Shown here: piece by piece, positions 24,032 through 32,735 of the stretch
How the letters are laid out: each line of letters starts with the position of its first letter
Position numbering within the stretch: the first letter of the stretch is position 1
Origin: Paenibacillus turicensis
GTDB lineage: Bacteria > Bacillota > Bacilli > Paenibacillales > Paenibacillaceae
Direction of reading: 5' to 3'
NCBI RefSeq assembly: GCF_017873435.1
Contig: NZ_JAGGKG010000028.1
Location: 1 to 47,767, forward strand
Length of the DNA stretch: 47,767 nt
Translations under genes and position numbers: made by a program
The notes under the pieces: model-generated
The model's input: only the letters and a program-made list of their open reading frames with translations
What the model was told of the DNA's origin: nothing
Database searches by the model: none

Positions 24032-24091
24032 AAAAAGGAGCACCTTCACATTATGGGGTTAGTCCCGTCCCATGTGATAATGCTCCTTTTT
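24032..24091. terminator. Bidirectional intrinsic terminator
   Basis: AAAAAGGAGCA pairs with TGCTCCTTTTT, with a second inner stem (ATGGG/CCCAT). A and T runs on both flanks serve the TetR gene and the convergent flavoenzyme gene. Confidence 0.85.
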
Positions 24092-24107
24092 CATATGGAT
24101 CAATATA

Positions 24108-26531
24108 TTATTTCATTTCTTCCACAGCCGTCTTCCCCGCAATTCGTCCAAACGTAAAGATGTCTGTCAACGCATTACCACCTAGACGGTTACCTGCATG
24201 AATTCCGCCTGCTACTTCGCCAGCGGCATATAGATGAGCAATCGGCTGACCATTTTCATCTAATACACGCGTTGCAGTGTCGATCTTAATGCCCCCCATT
24301 GTATGGTGAACCGCAGGTTTTCTAGGTGTAGCGTAAAATGGTGCCTTCTCTACCTTTAAGCTAAACGTATCCTTATGGAACTCTGGATCAAAGCCCGCAT
24401 CGACATAGGAGTTATACTTATCAATCGTAGCTCTAAGCACCTGAGGATCCATATTGACTTTAACTGCCAGTTCTTCTATCGTATCCGCTCTAAAGAGCGT
24501 ACCCGCTTCCACTTGTCGATCTATTTTTTCTTGGCTTGTGTTCGCCGCAGTTTTCTTAATCTCATCATCAGCGATCAGGTAAAACAGACTTCCTTGCTCG
24601 ATCGCCGCTTTCGTTAACACATCCCGACCAGAAAATTCATTTACGAATCGTTCTCCCTTTTGGTTAACGATAACAAAGTTTTCAGGAGGGACCTGCAGTC
24701 CACTAAAAAGCTCGCCCGTTTCAGGATCTGCTACAGGCATCATTTGAGTGAAGCCCATTCCAGTTAGTGCCGCGCCTGCACTCTTACCAAGTGTTATTCC
24801 ATCCCCTGTCATCGCATAGGAATTCGTCGTTTTGATATCATCATCGATATGACTCCAATACGTGTTATATTCCTTAAGCATTTGAGTATTTGCACCAAAA
24901 CCACCACTAGCAAGCACTACTGCTTTCGCATGTACGGTGATTTTTTGTCCATTAACCCCAGTTGCGATAACACCTGCGATTTTTCCATCTTCAATGATCA
25001 ATTGTTTAACAGGACTATCCGTAATAATTTGACCGCCATTTTCTTCAACATATTTGCTTAGTGCAAGGATAAATGCAGAGCCATAGCTTTTAACAGGCTT
25101 ATGACCACGACGCCAAAGCGCACCCACTGGCGCAAACACGATACTCTTATCGTATTCAACCCCGATATCCTCAAGCCACTGTACACTTTCCAAGGCATGG
25201 TCTGTAAGCACCTTGACCAGATCATATTGTCCGTAGATCATGTTGCCATTTAGGTCTGTACGCTTTCCACCAAAATACGTTTGCATTCTGTGTAGAAGTG
25301 GGGAGTCAAATAAATAAGCTTGTTCTGAGCTAAACTTTTCCTGATAAGCTGCAAATTCTTGTTTTAGGGCACGGAAATCTTCCAAATATTCAGGATGAAT
25401 TAAGCTTTCTTCTGTATTTAATAAATTTTCAATCGTTTGTCTTTCCCCTGGGTTCTCATGGAACTGTTGTTGCCATACAGGATCCGCAGCATTAACAGGA
25501 CCACCTGAACGAATCGTGTTTCCTCCTACAGCAGGATATTTTTCAAGCACAATCGCACTTGCTCCATGCTGTAAAGCTGTTGCAGCAGCACTTAATCCAG
25601 CACCGCCTCCCCCTACGACTACAACATCACAAGTATATTCTTCATCATTCTTCATCTGACTGCTAGCAGGTTTTGGACGTCTTCTTAGGATGTCTGGGTT
25701 AACGCCAGCCAGCTTAACCGCTTTGGCTACACCATTAATAACAGCGTTACTTGTTTCAGAAGCACCTGAAAGTGCATCCACATTTAGCGTTTGTCCCTCG
25801 ATAATTTTATTTGGTATTCTTACAAAAACAACATCAGCGATACCTTCGGTTTCCCCTTTAGAGTCGATATGGATGCTTTCAATTCTATCTTCACTAAAGG
25901 ATACCTTCATCGGAAGATTCCCACTGTGACCGATCGCATCTACCTCATACACACCAGGTTTATAGGTGAACTCCTCTTCCACGTTAAGCTGATTTGAAAT
26001 TTTAGCAAAACGAAGGAACCGTAGGAAGCATATTTCTAGGAAATCAATCGTTCCTTCATTGTTTAAGTTACCCGATTCATCAAAAGCTTTATGTGCAGTT
26101 CCAAGCAAAAATTCATACCCTGGCATCACGTTAGCTTCCACACCTGGTGCATCTAAAATTTGGCGAAGATGTAGCTGCGCCCGCGAGGATCCTTGTGTTC
26201 CCTGCGAAGCACCGATGATCATTACAGGTTTACCTGCAAGCGGATGAATCTCAAAGCTCAGCCATTCAAGCAAGCTTTTAAGAGATGAAGGAATGGAATG
26301 GTTATATTCTGGAGTCGCAATAATGACCCCATCACTAGCAATAATTTTTTCATTAAACGTTTGTATAATTACACTGTTTGTTTGGTTATCGGATTGATTA
26401 AACATAGGTACGTCTGTAATATCAAGGATTTCAATTTCTGCTTTTGACTTAAAATGTTTTTGCATGAACTGAAGCAGCTTGCGGTTATATGATTTTTTAG
26501 CATTTGTGCCAACGATCGCTATGATTTTCAT
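24108..26531 (-). CDS. Three-domain flavin reductase: FMN_red + FMN_bind + FAD_binding_2
   Basis: The 807-residue protein fuses an NAD(P)H:FMN reductase domain (about 1-185, [19 protein letters not shown]), an FMN_bind domain (about 195-287) and a fumarate-reductase-like FAD domain (about 300-805). Asp252-Ala-Leu-Ser255-Gly-Ala-Ser is an ApbE flavinylation motif, so Ser255 should carry covalent FMN. The FAD site [11 protein letters not shown] is intact, as are the counterparts of the fumarate reductase residues Arg402 (Arg636), His504 (His743) and Arg544 (Arg782). Met598 (TQMMPV) replaces the substrate-binding His365. The layout resembles cytoplasmic NADH:acrylate and NADH:(hydroxy)cinnamate reductases (Ard, CrdB). 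No signal peptide. Electrons should run NAD(P)H, FMN, covalent FMN, FAD, enoate. Confidence 0.88.
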   Translation of the reverse strand: MKIIAIVGTNAKKSYNRKLLQFMQKHFKSKAEIEILDITDVPMFNQSDNQTNSVIIQTFNEKIIASDGVIIATPEYNHSIPSSLKSLLEWLSFEIHPLAGKPVMIIGASQGTQGSSRAQLHLRQILDAPGVEANVMPGYEFLLGTAHKAFDESGNLNNEGTIDFLEICFLRFLRFAKISNQLNVEEEFTYKPGVYEVDAIGHSGNLPMKVSFSEDRIESIHIDSKGETEGIADVVFVRIPNKIIEGQTLNVDALSGASETSNAVINGVAKAVKLAGVNPDILRRRPKPASSQMKNDEEYTCDVVVVGGGGAGLSAAATALQHGASAIVLEKYPAVGGNTIRSGGPVNAADPVWQQQFHENPGERQTIENLLNTEESLIHPEYLEDFRALKQEFAAYQEKFSSEQAYLFDSPLLHRMQTYFGGKRTDLNGNMIYGQYDLVKVLTDHALESVQWLEDIGVEYDKSIVFAPVGALWRRGHKPVKSYGSAFILALSKYVEENGGQIITDSPVKQLIIEDGKIAGVIATGVNGQKITVHAKAVVLASGGFGANTQMLKEYNTYWSHIDDDIKTTNSYAMTGDGITLGKSAGAALTGMGFTQMMPVADPETGELFSGLQVPPENFVIVNQKGERFVNEFSGRDVLTKAAIEQGSLFYLIADDEIKKTAANTSQEKIDRQVEAGTLFRADTIEELAVKVNMDPQVLRATIDKYNSYVDAGFDPEFHKDTFSLKVEKAPFYATPRKPAVHHTMGGIKIDTATRVLDENGQPIAHLYAAGEVAGGIHAGNRLGGNALTDIFTFGRIAGKTAVEEMK

Positions 26532-26544
26532 TGTGATTAGCCCC

Positions 26545-27159
26545 CTACTCTTGCCAAGTAAATTTTTTCGTTTTTTTCTTCAACGTTCTTTTTGACAGTA
26601 GTTCAGAAGTGATCTCAGTAAATAAAACAAACTCCCTAAAAATTTCTTCAAGCTCAGCTACTTTGTCAGCATCAATGAGATTACCACTGCTATCAAAGGC
26701 ACTCTGAGATTTTCCTAAAAGAAACTCGCTGCTCGGCATCAATCTTGCACCAAGCTCAGGTGAATCTAAGATTTGTCTAAGATGTGCTTGAGCTCTGGAA
26801 GAGCCAAGTGAACCGTGTGAAGCACCAACGATAAGCACTGGCTTATCAATCAAGGGTTGCGTGGTGTAGCTGATCCATTCCAAAGCGCTTTTCAAAACGG
26901 CTGGGATGGCATGATCATACTCAGGCGTAGCGATAATAACACCTTCAGCTTTGGAGATTTGATCCAATAAATCTTGTACCTTCTCAGGAATATCAACTTC
27001 AGCGTCCTCTATATCCTCTTTTTCAATGAAGGCTGGCAAATCTTTAATTTCATATACATCAATTTTGACCTCGCTAGCAAAATGCTTTTGCATAAATTGA
27101 AGCAATATACGGTTCGTTGACACATCCGAATTCGTGCCGACGATAGCTAAATAATTCAT
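26545..27159 (-). CDS. NADPH-dependent FMN reductase (CrdA-like partner)
   Basis: The 204-residue flavodoxin-like protein is very similar to the N-terminal domain of the fused gene after it: [49 protein letters not shown], and [27 protein letters not shown]. It should reduce FMN with NAD(P)H, or form a complex with the large reductase as CrdA does with CrdB. The start at 27159 follows AAAGGGG; an upstream ATG lacks a site. It is 13 bases from the next gene, an operon. The similarity points to a domain duplication. Confidence 0.85.
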   Translation of the reverse strand: MNYLAIVGTNSDVSTNRILLQFMQKHFASEVKIDVYEIKDLPAFIEKEDIEDAEVDIPEKVQDLLDQISKAEGVIIATPEYDHAIPAVLKSALEWISYTTQPLIDKPVLIVGASHGSLGSSRAQAHLRQILDSPELGARLMPSSEFLLGKSQSAFDSSGNLIDADKVAELEEIFREFVLFTEITSELLSKRTLKKKTKKFTWQE

Positions 27160-27272
27160 AGTAATCCCCTTTCTGCACATTGTAATTAAATTCACTAACT
27201 AAGCATCAATGAAACATGTCCTATTGCCATAACTCTATCATATCAAGGGTGAAATGATCTAATAGTTATTCG

Positions 27273-27301
27273 TTGAAGTTTGATAACCAATTTGTTATAA
27301 T
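27273..27301 (+). promoter_or_regulatory. lysR-apbE promoter with internal inverted repeat
   Basis: TTGAAG (27273-27278), 17 bases, TATAAT (27296-27301). ATAAC (27283-27287) and GTTAT (27294-27298), six bases apart, lie in the spacer and -10. This could be the autoregulatory site of the LysR protein in the divergent region. Confidence 0.55.
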
Positions 27302-27348
27302 CAGCTCAAGCCCTATATTTGTTACTTTTTTCACAAGAGGTGAGAGGT

Positions 27349-28278
27349 ATGTCTAAATTGCAATCGCAAGATATTTTGTATTATATTGATACTCTCTTAA
27401 AATATAGCAACTACAGCAAGGCTGCCAAAGCACTTTATATTTCCCAACCTTATTTGACGAAGGTGATTAAAAAAGTAGAAAGTGAACTAAACTGTGAGCT
27501 TATTACGCGCAACAAGCTACCCTACCGATTAACTGAGCAGGGAAAAATCTATTATCAGTATTTAACTTCAATGGAAAACAACTATGCAAAGCTGATTAGA
27601 GAGATTACCTATGTATCAGATATGGATAATCAAGTGTTACGAATTGGCATTCTTCCGAGTCTTGGTTCCTATTTAACTCCTCTTTTTTTGCCAGAATTTC
27701 TAGCACTTCATCCTACTTATAAAATAAATCTTTTAGAGGATTTACCTGAAAAAAATGAGAAACTTCTGCAAAACAACGAGCTAGATTTCTGGATTGGGCA
27801 AAACTCAGGCAGTATCTCTCCCAATTTAAACGCAGTTAGCTGGGGCAAGCATAGCTATAGCGCGATTATCCCACGTTGCTGTGAACTGTACCAACAGGAT
27901 GTCGCGATTATTCCAGAAGGCTCACTTGATATTAGGGAAATTTTGGGTCAAAGGTTGATTTTAACCTCCAAAGGCTCTGCAATCAGGAAACAGATAGATC
28001 AACTACTAAGTGTCTATAAGATTCAACCTAATATTTTGTTGGAAAGTAACGACATTTATACTGTTCTTAAGCTTGCAAAGCGAAATTTAGGTTTAACCAT
28101 AATACCAGAGAGTATTCATATCAAGGAGTGCCCACCTGAATATAATATATATCCAATTCCGATGGATAAGATGAGTTTGGATTATTTTATAGCCTATCAA
28201 AGTGAAAGAACGTTAACGAGCGTGGATCATGACCTTATAAATGCGTTTTTAAATCATGGACAACCATGTGCAAAATAG
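27349..28278 (+). CDS. LysR family regulator of the flavoenzyme module
   Basis: The 309-residue LysR protein has a winged helix in the first 65 residues (DILYYIDTLLKYSNYSKAAK, YISQPYLTKVIKKVE) and an effector domain with LRIGILPSLGSYLTPLFLP from about 95. Its position, divergent from the two reductase genes and 9 bases ahead of apbE, suggests it induces the module in response to the enoate substrate. The start follows AGAGGTGAGAGG. Confidence 0.88.
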   Translation: MSKLQSQDILYYIDTLLKYSNYSKAAKALYISQPYLTKVIKKVESELNCELITRNKLPYRLTEQGKIYYQYLTSMENNYAKLIREITYVSDMDNQVLRIGILPSLGSYLTPLFLPEFLALHPTYKINLLEDLPEKNEKLLQNNELDFWIGQNSGSISPNLNAVSWGKHSYSAIIPRCCELYQQDVAIIPEGSLDIREILGQRLILTSKGSAIRKQIDQLLSVYKIQPNILLESNDIYTVLKLAKRNLGLTIIPESIHIKECPPEYNIYPIPMDKMSLDYFIAYQSERTLTSVDHDLINAFLNHGQPCAK

Positions 28279-28287
28279 GAGGCCATC

Positions 28288-29220
28288 ATGAATAGTTATA
28301 CAAACATTATACATCTCATGGGAACAAAAATTACTCTGTTCATCAAGGGGACAAATGCTGAAAAGCTTGCTAAGGAAGCTGAACAGATGTTGATCCACTA
28401 TGAAAAGGTCTTTAGTGCCAATAGTAATTACTCACAGCTTGCCATGCTAAAAAAAGAAGCGGCATTACATCCCCTAAAGGTGGATAAGGAGCTGTATCAT
28501 CTTATTAAAATAGGAAAGGAGCACAGTTTAAATCAAGATTCCTATTTAAATATTGCAATAGGTCCGTTGATCAAGCTGTGGAAAATTGGCTTCACTGCGG
28601 CGCATGTACCAGGAGATGAGGCTATTAAGATGGTACTGGATTTACTAAAGCCTGAACATATCCAGCTAGATGATGGGCATTGCTCTGTTCTATTAACCAA
28701 AAAAGGCATGGAGCTTGACCTTGGCGCGATTGCTAAAGGTTATTTTGCTGATCAGGTTATGGCTTTTTTCAAAGCAAATGGCGCTATCTCAGCGATGATC
28801 GATCTGGGTGGTAATGTGCTTGTTTATGGAGACTCGCCACAAGGAGATAATGACTGGAGAACAGGCATACAAAATCCATTTTTACCTAGAGGCAATGTCG
28901 CTGCCATTGTCAAAATAAGAAACCAATCCGTCGTAACATCAGGCATATACGAAAGAGTATTGGACCAAGATGGCGTTCATTACCATCATATATTTAACAG
29001 TAGAACAGGTTACCCTATCGAGAATAATATCGCTTCACTAACGATTATTGCAGATAAATCATTGGACTGCGATATCTATACGACAAAATGGTTTGGATTA
29101 GATGCGGCTTCAGTGATTCAGAAAGCGAGTAGCATGAAGGGCATGGGGGCAATCGTCATTACTATGGATGGACAAATGGCGTTTACAGATAATCTTAGAG
29201 GAAAAATAGAATTTCAATAG
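28288..29220 (+). CDS. apbE: FAD:protein FMN transferase ApbE
   Basis: The 310-residue ApbE-type flavin transferase has YFADQVMAFF preceded by LDLGAIAKG, and AMIDLGGNVLVYG and HHIFNSRTGYPIEN as conserved blocks; the metal-binding acidic residue near the C-terminus (DCDIYTTKWF) is kept. No lipoprotein signal is present, unlike exported ApbE, so it acts in the cytoplasm. It transfers FMN from FAD to a Ser/Thr in DxxSGA motifs. The neighbouring reductase carries exactly such a motif at residues 252-258. Co-transcribed with the LysR gene. Confidence 0.9.
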   Translation: MNSYTNIIHLMGTKITLFIKGTNAEKLAKEAEQMLIHYEKVFSANSNYSQLAMLKKEAALHPLKVDKELYHLIKIGKEHSLNQDSYLNIAIGPLIKLWKIGFTAAHVPGDEAIKMVLDLLKPEHIQLDDGHCSVLLTKKGMELDLGAIAKGYFADQVMAFFKANGAISAMIDLGGNVLVYGDSPQGDNDWRTGIQNPFLPRGNVAAIVKIRNQSVVTSGIYERVLDQDGVHYHHIFNSRTGYPIENNIASLTIIADKSLDCDIYTTKWFGLDAASVIQKASSMKGMGAIVITMDGQMAFTDNLRGKIEFQ

Positions 29221-29252
29221 TTCAATAATGAAAACGGGCATGCATAAAAACA

Positions 29253-29837
29253 TTACAACCATTTTGCATATAAACCTGCATCTTCTTTTGTGTTCAGCCT
29301 TTCAAAAATTTTCAGCATTTCATCCTCTTGATAGTAATCTCTTACTTCAAAATTAATCAATAAATGCTCTTGATATACTGATTTAAAAAATCCTTCTGCT
29401 TTTAACTGTTCTATCAATTGGATCAAGGTCTCAAAAAAGTCCTCCCTAAATTGAATAAATTCAGCGCAGTAATTAAAGTCGTCATCAGAAATAACAGTTT
29501 CATTTTCAATAATATATTCCAAAATAATTTTGTTACATTCTGGGAAATCATTTTCTGATATAGAATGGTCATTCCACTCATCTGCGCAATACTTGTAATA
29601 TAGCTCATCTGAATCCGTAGTAGTATAGCAATAGCCATTAGCTTCAAAGTCATCAACTGTATTTCCGTTAAAAGAAATACAATAAGACTTTTGATGATTT
29701 ATGGCTATGTAATCTGGAACGAGTATTGAAAATATATATGGTTTCTTATCCTTATACTTATCAATAAATTGTGTAAATACAGATTTTAACTCCTTGATAA
29801 AAACGTCTTTTAATCTATCAAAAGGAAACGTGGTCAT
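29253..29837 (-). CDS. DUF4303 domain-containing protein
   Basis: The 194-residue acidic protein fits DUF4303: F-DRLKDVFIKELKSVFTQF start, YCYTTTDSDELYYKYCADEWNDH and FFETLIQLIEQLKAEGFF. Members often occur beside polymorphic toxins and may be immunity-type proteins, but no toxin gene lies next to it here. AAGGAGG precedes the ATG. It stands alone between apbE and tRNA-Ala. Confidence 0.75.
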   Translation of the reverse strand: MTTFPFDRLKDVFIKELKSVFTQFIDKYKDKKPYIFSILVPDYIAINHQKSYCISFNGNTVDDFEANGYCYTTTDSDELYYKYCADEWNDHSISENDFPECNKIILEYIIENETVISDDDFNYCAEFIQFREDFFETLIQLIEQLKAEGFFKSVYQEHLLINFEVRDYYQEDEMLKIFERLNTKEDAGLYAKWL

Positions 29838-29861
29838 AGTCAGTACCTCCTTATATAAAAT

Positions 29862-29909
29862 AAAAAATCAGGCAAAATAGATACGTTTTAGCATCCATTT
29901 TAACCTGAC
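29862..29909 (-). terminator. Terminator of tRNA-Ala
   Basis: TCAGG and AAAATGGAT arms pair with ATCTATTTT and CCTGA and are followed on the minus strand by TTTTTT, directly after the tRNA. Confidence 0.8.
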
Positions 29910-29915
29910 AAGCGA

Positions 29916-29986
29916 TGGAGCTAGGCGGAATCGAACCGCCGACTGATCGCTGCCAGCGACCTGTTTTCCCCCTAAACTATAGCCCC
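29916..29986 (-). tRNA. tRNA-Ala (GGC)
   Basis: Cloverleaf of 71 bases: acceptor GGGGCTA/TAGCTCC including the G3-U70 wobble that identifies alanine tRNAs, D arm GTTT/AAAC, anticodon stem GGTCG/CGATC with loop CTGGCAG giving anticodon GGC, and T arm GGCGGTTCGATTCCGCC. CCA is not encoded. Confidence 0.93.
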
Positions 29987-30235
29987 TTATTTATATGTGC
30001 ATTATTAGTGCATCTAATTTGTAATTATACCCCACTCCACTATACAACTGCAACTATATATTTCCTTTTTCAAGTGCACTTAAACACCTAACTTGTTACT
30101 ATATTTTATGTGAAGTATGTAAAGTTTTCTTTTAAACAAATTTTACATGGTAATCTGAAAAATATGGAAATATAATAAAGAAGCATTGTGTCATTTAGTA
30201 CAGCCATTACACCTACGAACATATATACTCATCAT

Positions 30236-30249
30236 TGATAACGCTTTCA
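30236..30249. promoter_or_regulatory. cre site (CcpA operator)
   Basis: TGATAACGCTTTCA fits the consensus TGWNANCGNTNWCA at every position. It lies about 60 bases downstream of a TATAAT (30171-30176) and 62 bases upstream of the first serine hydrolase, where bound CcpA would block transcription of the operon. The rest of 29987-30311 holds no gene. Confidence 0.6.
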
Positions 30250-30311
30250 ACTCGGGCTACACCTAATGATTAGCCTACTGGAGCCCCTAATCCAGAAAGG
30301 TGGTTAATATT

Positions 30312-31499
30312 ATGCTATACACGCCAGGAGAAATTGAGTGTTTACCTCAGGAGGTCGGTTATGATGATTCAAGAATTGAAGTTTTACATAGCTATCTCCA
30401 GAAACTGATTGATGAAAAAATGATTCAAGGGGCTTCCTATTCTGTAGCTAGATATGGAAAAACATTTATGCAAGGTGCACTTGGCCCCATTTCCTATCGC
30501 GATCCCACTACTCCATTGCTCCCAACTACCGTTCATCGGATTGCATCCATTACCAAAGTGTTCACAACGATCGCCATTGCCAAGCTAGTTGAAGATGGAA
30601 TGATTCGCTTTGATGATCCTGTAGGCAGTATTTTAAAGCAGTTTGACGTCCCTCCATTTAATAAAATCGATATTTTTAGCTTGCTTACCCATACTTCTGG
30701 TCTATTTCCCGATTACACAGCTCATCTTTCCTATCATCGTCATTATTGGGATTTAGTTGAACAGTATTTTGATAGCTACAAAGCTGAGGATGGTGAGCTA
30801 GATTGGATTTCAGCCGCGTTAAGTGGTGGAATGAGCCGAAACGTTGGTGAGGAATGGCAATACAGTACCTTTGGCTTTATTTTCCTTGGAGAGGTTATTA
30901 AAAAAGTAACGGGAATAAGTGCAGAACAATATATCGAAGAGGAAATTGTGAAGCCGCTTGGTATGAAGGATACGATGTTTAACCCAACAAAGGACCTAGC
31001 TAAACGCTGTATTATTCGACATGAACGGCAGCAGAAATTCATCAATGGAATTCTTGCAGATCAAAAGCCTGAGCAATCCAGATCAGAGCTGCTTTGGAGC
31101 CATGTGCCGGATACAGGTGGGGGTTTATTTTCTACACTACCCGATCTTATGAAGCTAGGAAATATGCTACTAGGGATGGGGAAGCTTGGAGATACCCGTA
31201 TTTTAGGACGCAAAACAGTAGAGAAAATTACAGCAAGAGCTTTATTTGATACGCCCGATTATTGCTGGGGAGGATTTAACCCTGACAGAATTTACGCATT
31301 AGGTTTTGACATGCGAACAGGCTGTACGTTCATATACTCCCCCACAACTTATGGTCATGAAGGTGCAGGCTCTAGCTGTATCCTAGTTGATCCCGTAGAG
31401 CAGCTTACAGCAGTCTGGTTTGTTCCTTTTGTGGATGGCGGTTGGCACGCAGAAGCACTATATAACGTCACAAACATCATTTGGTCAGGGCTAAACTAA
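30312..31499 (+). CDS. Serine hydrolase paralogue 1 (S12, beta-lactamase-like)
   Basis: The 395-residue S12-family protein has Ser79-Ile-Thr-Lys82 (HRIASITKVF) as catalytic motif, a WQYSTFGF segment with the conserved tyrosine, and YGHEGAG near the C-terminus in place of KTG. No signal peptide or membrane segment is present. Enzymes of this group act as esterases, D-amino-acid peptidases or beta-lactamases; the substrate is unknown. ATG follows AAAGGTGG, the same site used by the next two copies. It is first in a row of three close paralogues leading into an ABC-2 exporter, with a cre site in front. Confidence 0.88.
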   Translation: MLYTPGEIECLPQEVGYDDSRIEVLHSYLQKLIDEKMIQGASYSVARYGKTFMQGALGPISYRDPTTPLLPTTVHRIASITKVFTTIAIAKLVEDGMIRFDDPVGSILKQFDVPPFNKIDIFSLLTHTSGLFPDYTAHLSYHRHYWDLVEQYFDSYKAEDGELDWISAALSGGMSRNVGEEWQYSTFGFIFLGEVIKKVTGISAEQYIEEEIVKPLGMKDTMFNPTKDLAKRCIIRHERQQKFINGILADQKPEQSRSELLWSHVPDTGGGLFSTLPDLMKLGNMLLGMGKLGDTRILGRKTVEKITARALFDTPDYCWGGFNPDRIYALGFDMRTGCTFIYSPTTYGHEGAGSSCILVDPVEQLTAVWFVPFVDGGWHAEALYNVTNIIWSGLN

Positions 31500-31526
31500 T
31501 TTGTTGTTTAAAGGTGGCTATTTCTT

Positions 31527-32705
31527 ATGTTATATACTTCTGGGCAAGTCGATTGTTTGCCCCATGAGGTTGATTATGATACTTCAAGAATTGAAGTTTT
31601 GAACAACCATTTTCAAAAACTAATTGAACAGAAAAAAATTCAAGGTGCTTCTTATTGTATATCTCGATATGGAAAAATCTTTGGACAAGGAGCATTGGGT
31701 TCAATTTCCTACAAGGATGCAAATACACCCCTGCTCCCAACTACTGTTCATCGCATTGCTTCGATTACAAAAGCCATTGTAACGGTTGCCATTGCTAAGC
31801 TCGTTGAGGACGGTATGATCCGCTTTGATGATCCTGTTGGCAGTATTTTAAAGCAGTTTAATGTGCCTCCGTTTAATCAAATTGATATTTATAGCTTACT
31901 TACACATACATCTGGTCTAGTTCCCGAACATCTTACTTATCACCGTTCTTATTGGGAGTTGATTCAGCAGTACTTTGATAGCTACAAAGCTGAGGATGGG
32001 GAACTAGATTGGATTTCAGCCACATTAAGTGGTGGAGTAAACAAAAATGTTGGGGAAGAATGGCAATACAACACATTTGGCTTCTGTATACTTGGAGAAG
32101 TGATTAAGCAGGTAACTGGCATGAGCGAGGAACAATACATCGAAGAGCATATTGCCAAACCACTTGGTATGAAGGATACGATGTTCAACCCTACACCTGA
32201 TCTAGCTAAACGATGTATCATTCGAAATGAGGAAGAAGAAAGATATTACCATGATCTCATTGCAGGTCGGAATCCGGGGCTATCTTCTCCAGAAAAACTT
32301 TGGAGCCATGTATCAAATACCGGTGGCGGTCTGTACTCCACTCAAGCTGATTTGATTACTTTTGCTAATATGCTGTTAGGGATGGGGAAGCTGAACAATA
32401 TTTCAATTCTAGGCCGAAAAGTAGTAGAGAAAATTACAACCCGAACATTGTATAACATCCCAGATTATTGCTGGGGTGCCAACAATCCAGATCGTAGCTA
32501 TGGGATTGGCTTAGATATGCGACGAGGCCCTGGTTTCCTCTACTCCCCATCAACTTATGGTCATGAAGGCTCAGGCGCTTGCTCCATGATTATTGATCCT
32601 ACAGAACAGCTTGCTTCGGTCTGGTTTGTTCCTTTTGCAGATAATGAATGGCATGCGGATGCCTTATTTAACGTCACAAATATCATTTGGTCAGGGCTAA
32701 ACTAA
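31527..32705 (+). CDS. Serine hydrolase paralogue 2 (S12)
   Basis: The 392-residue paralogue of the gene before it has identical motifs (Ser79-Ile-Thr-Lys82; WQYNTFGF; YGHEGSG) and the same closing FNVTNIIWSGLN. Main differences lie in residues 125-175 and 235-265, probably around the substrate pocket. It follows its neighbour by 27 bases with the same AAAGGTGG ribosome binding site, so the whole unit, spacer included, was duplicated. Confidence 0.88.
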   Translation: MLYTSGQVDCLPHEVDYDTSRIEVLNNHFQKLIEQKKIQGASYCISRYGKIFGQGALGSISYKDANTPLLPTTVHRIASITKAIVTVAIAKLVEDGMIRFDDPVGSILKQFNVPPFNQIDIYSLLTHTSGLVPEHLTYHRSYWELIQQYFDSYKAEDGELDWISATLSGGVNKNVGEEWQYNTFGFCILGEVIKQVTGMSEEQYIEEHIAKPLGMKDTMFNPTPDLAKRCIIRNEEEERYYHDLIAGRNPGLSSPEKLWSHVSNTGGGLYSTQADLITFANMLLGMGKLNNISILGRKVVEKITTRTLYNIPDYCWGANNPDRSYGIGLDMRRGPGFLYSPSTYGHEGSGACSMIIDPTEQLASVWFVPFADNEWHADALFNVTNIIWSGLN

Positions 32706-32735
32706 TACTATATATTTTGAAAGGTGGCTAACTAT

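Noticed and set aside
29253..29837. DUF4303 protein as immunity partner of a polymorphic toxin
   Set aside because: No toxin, secretion tag or repeat-rich gene is adjacent; only the family association supports it.
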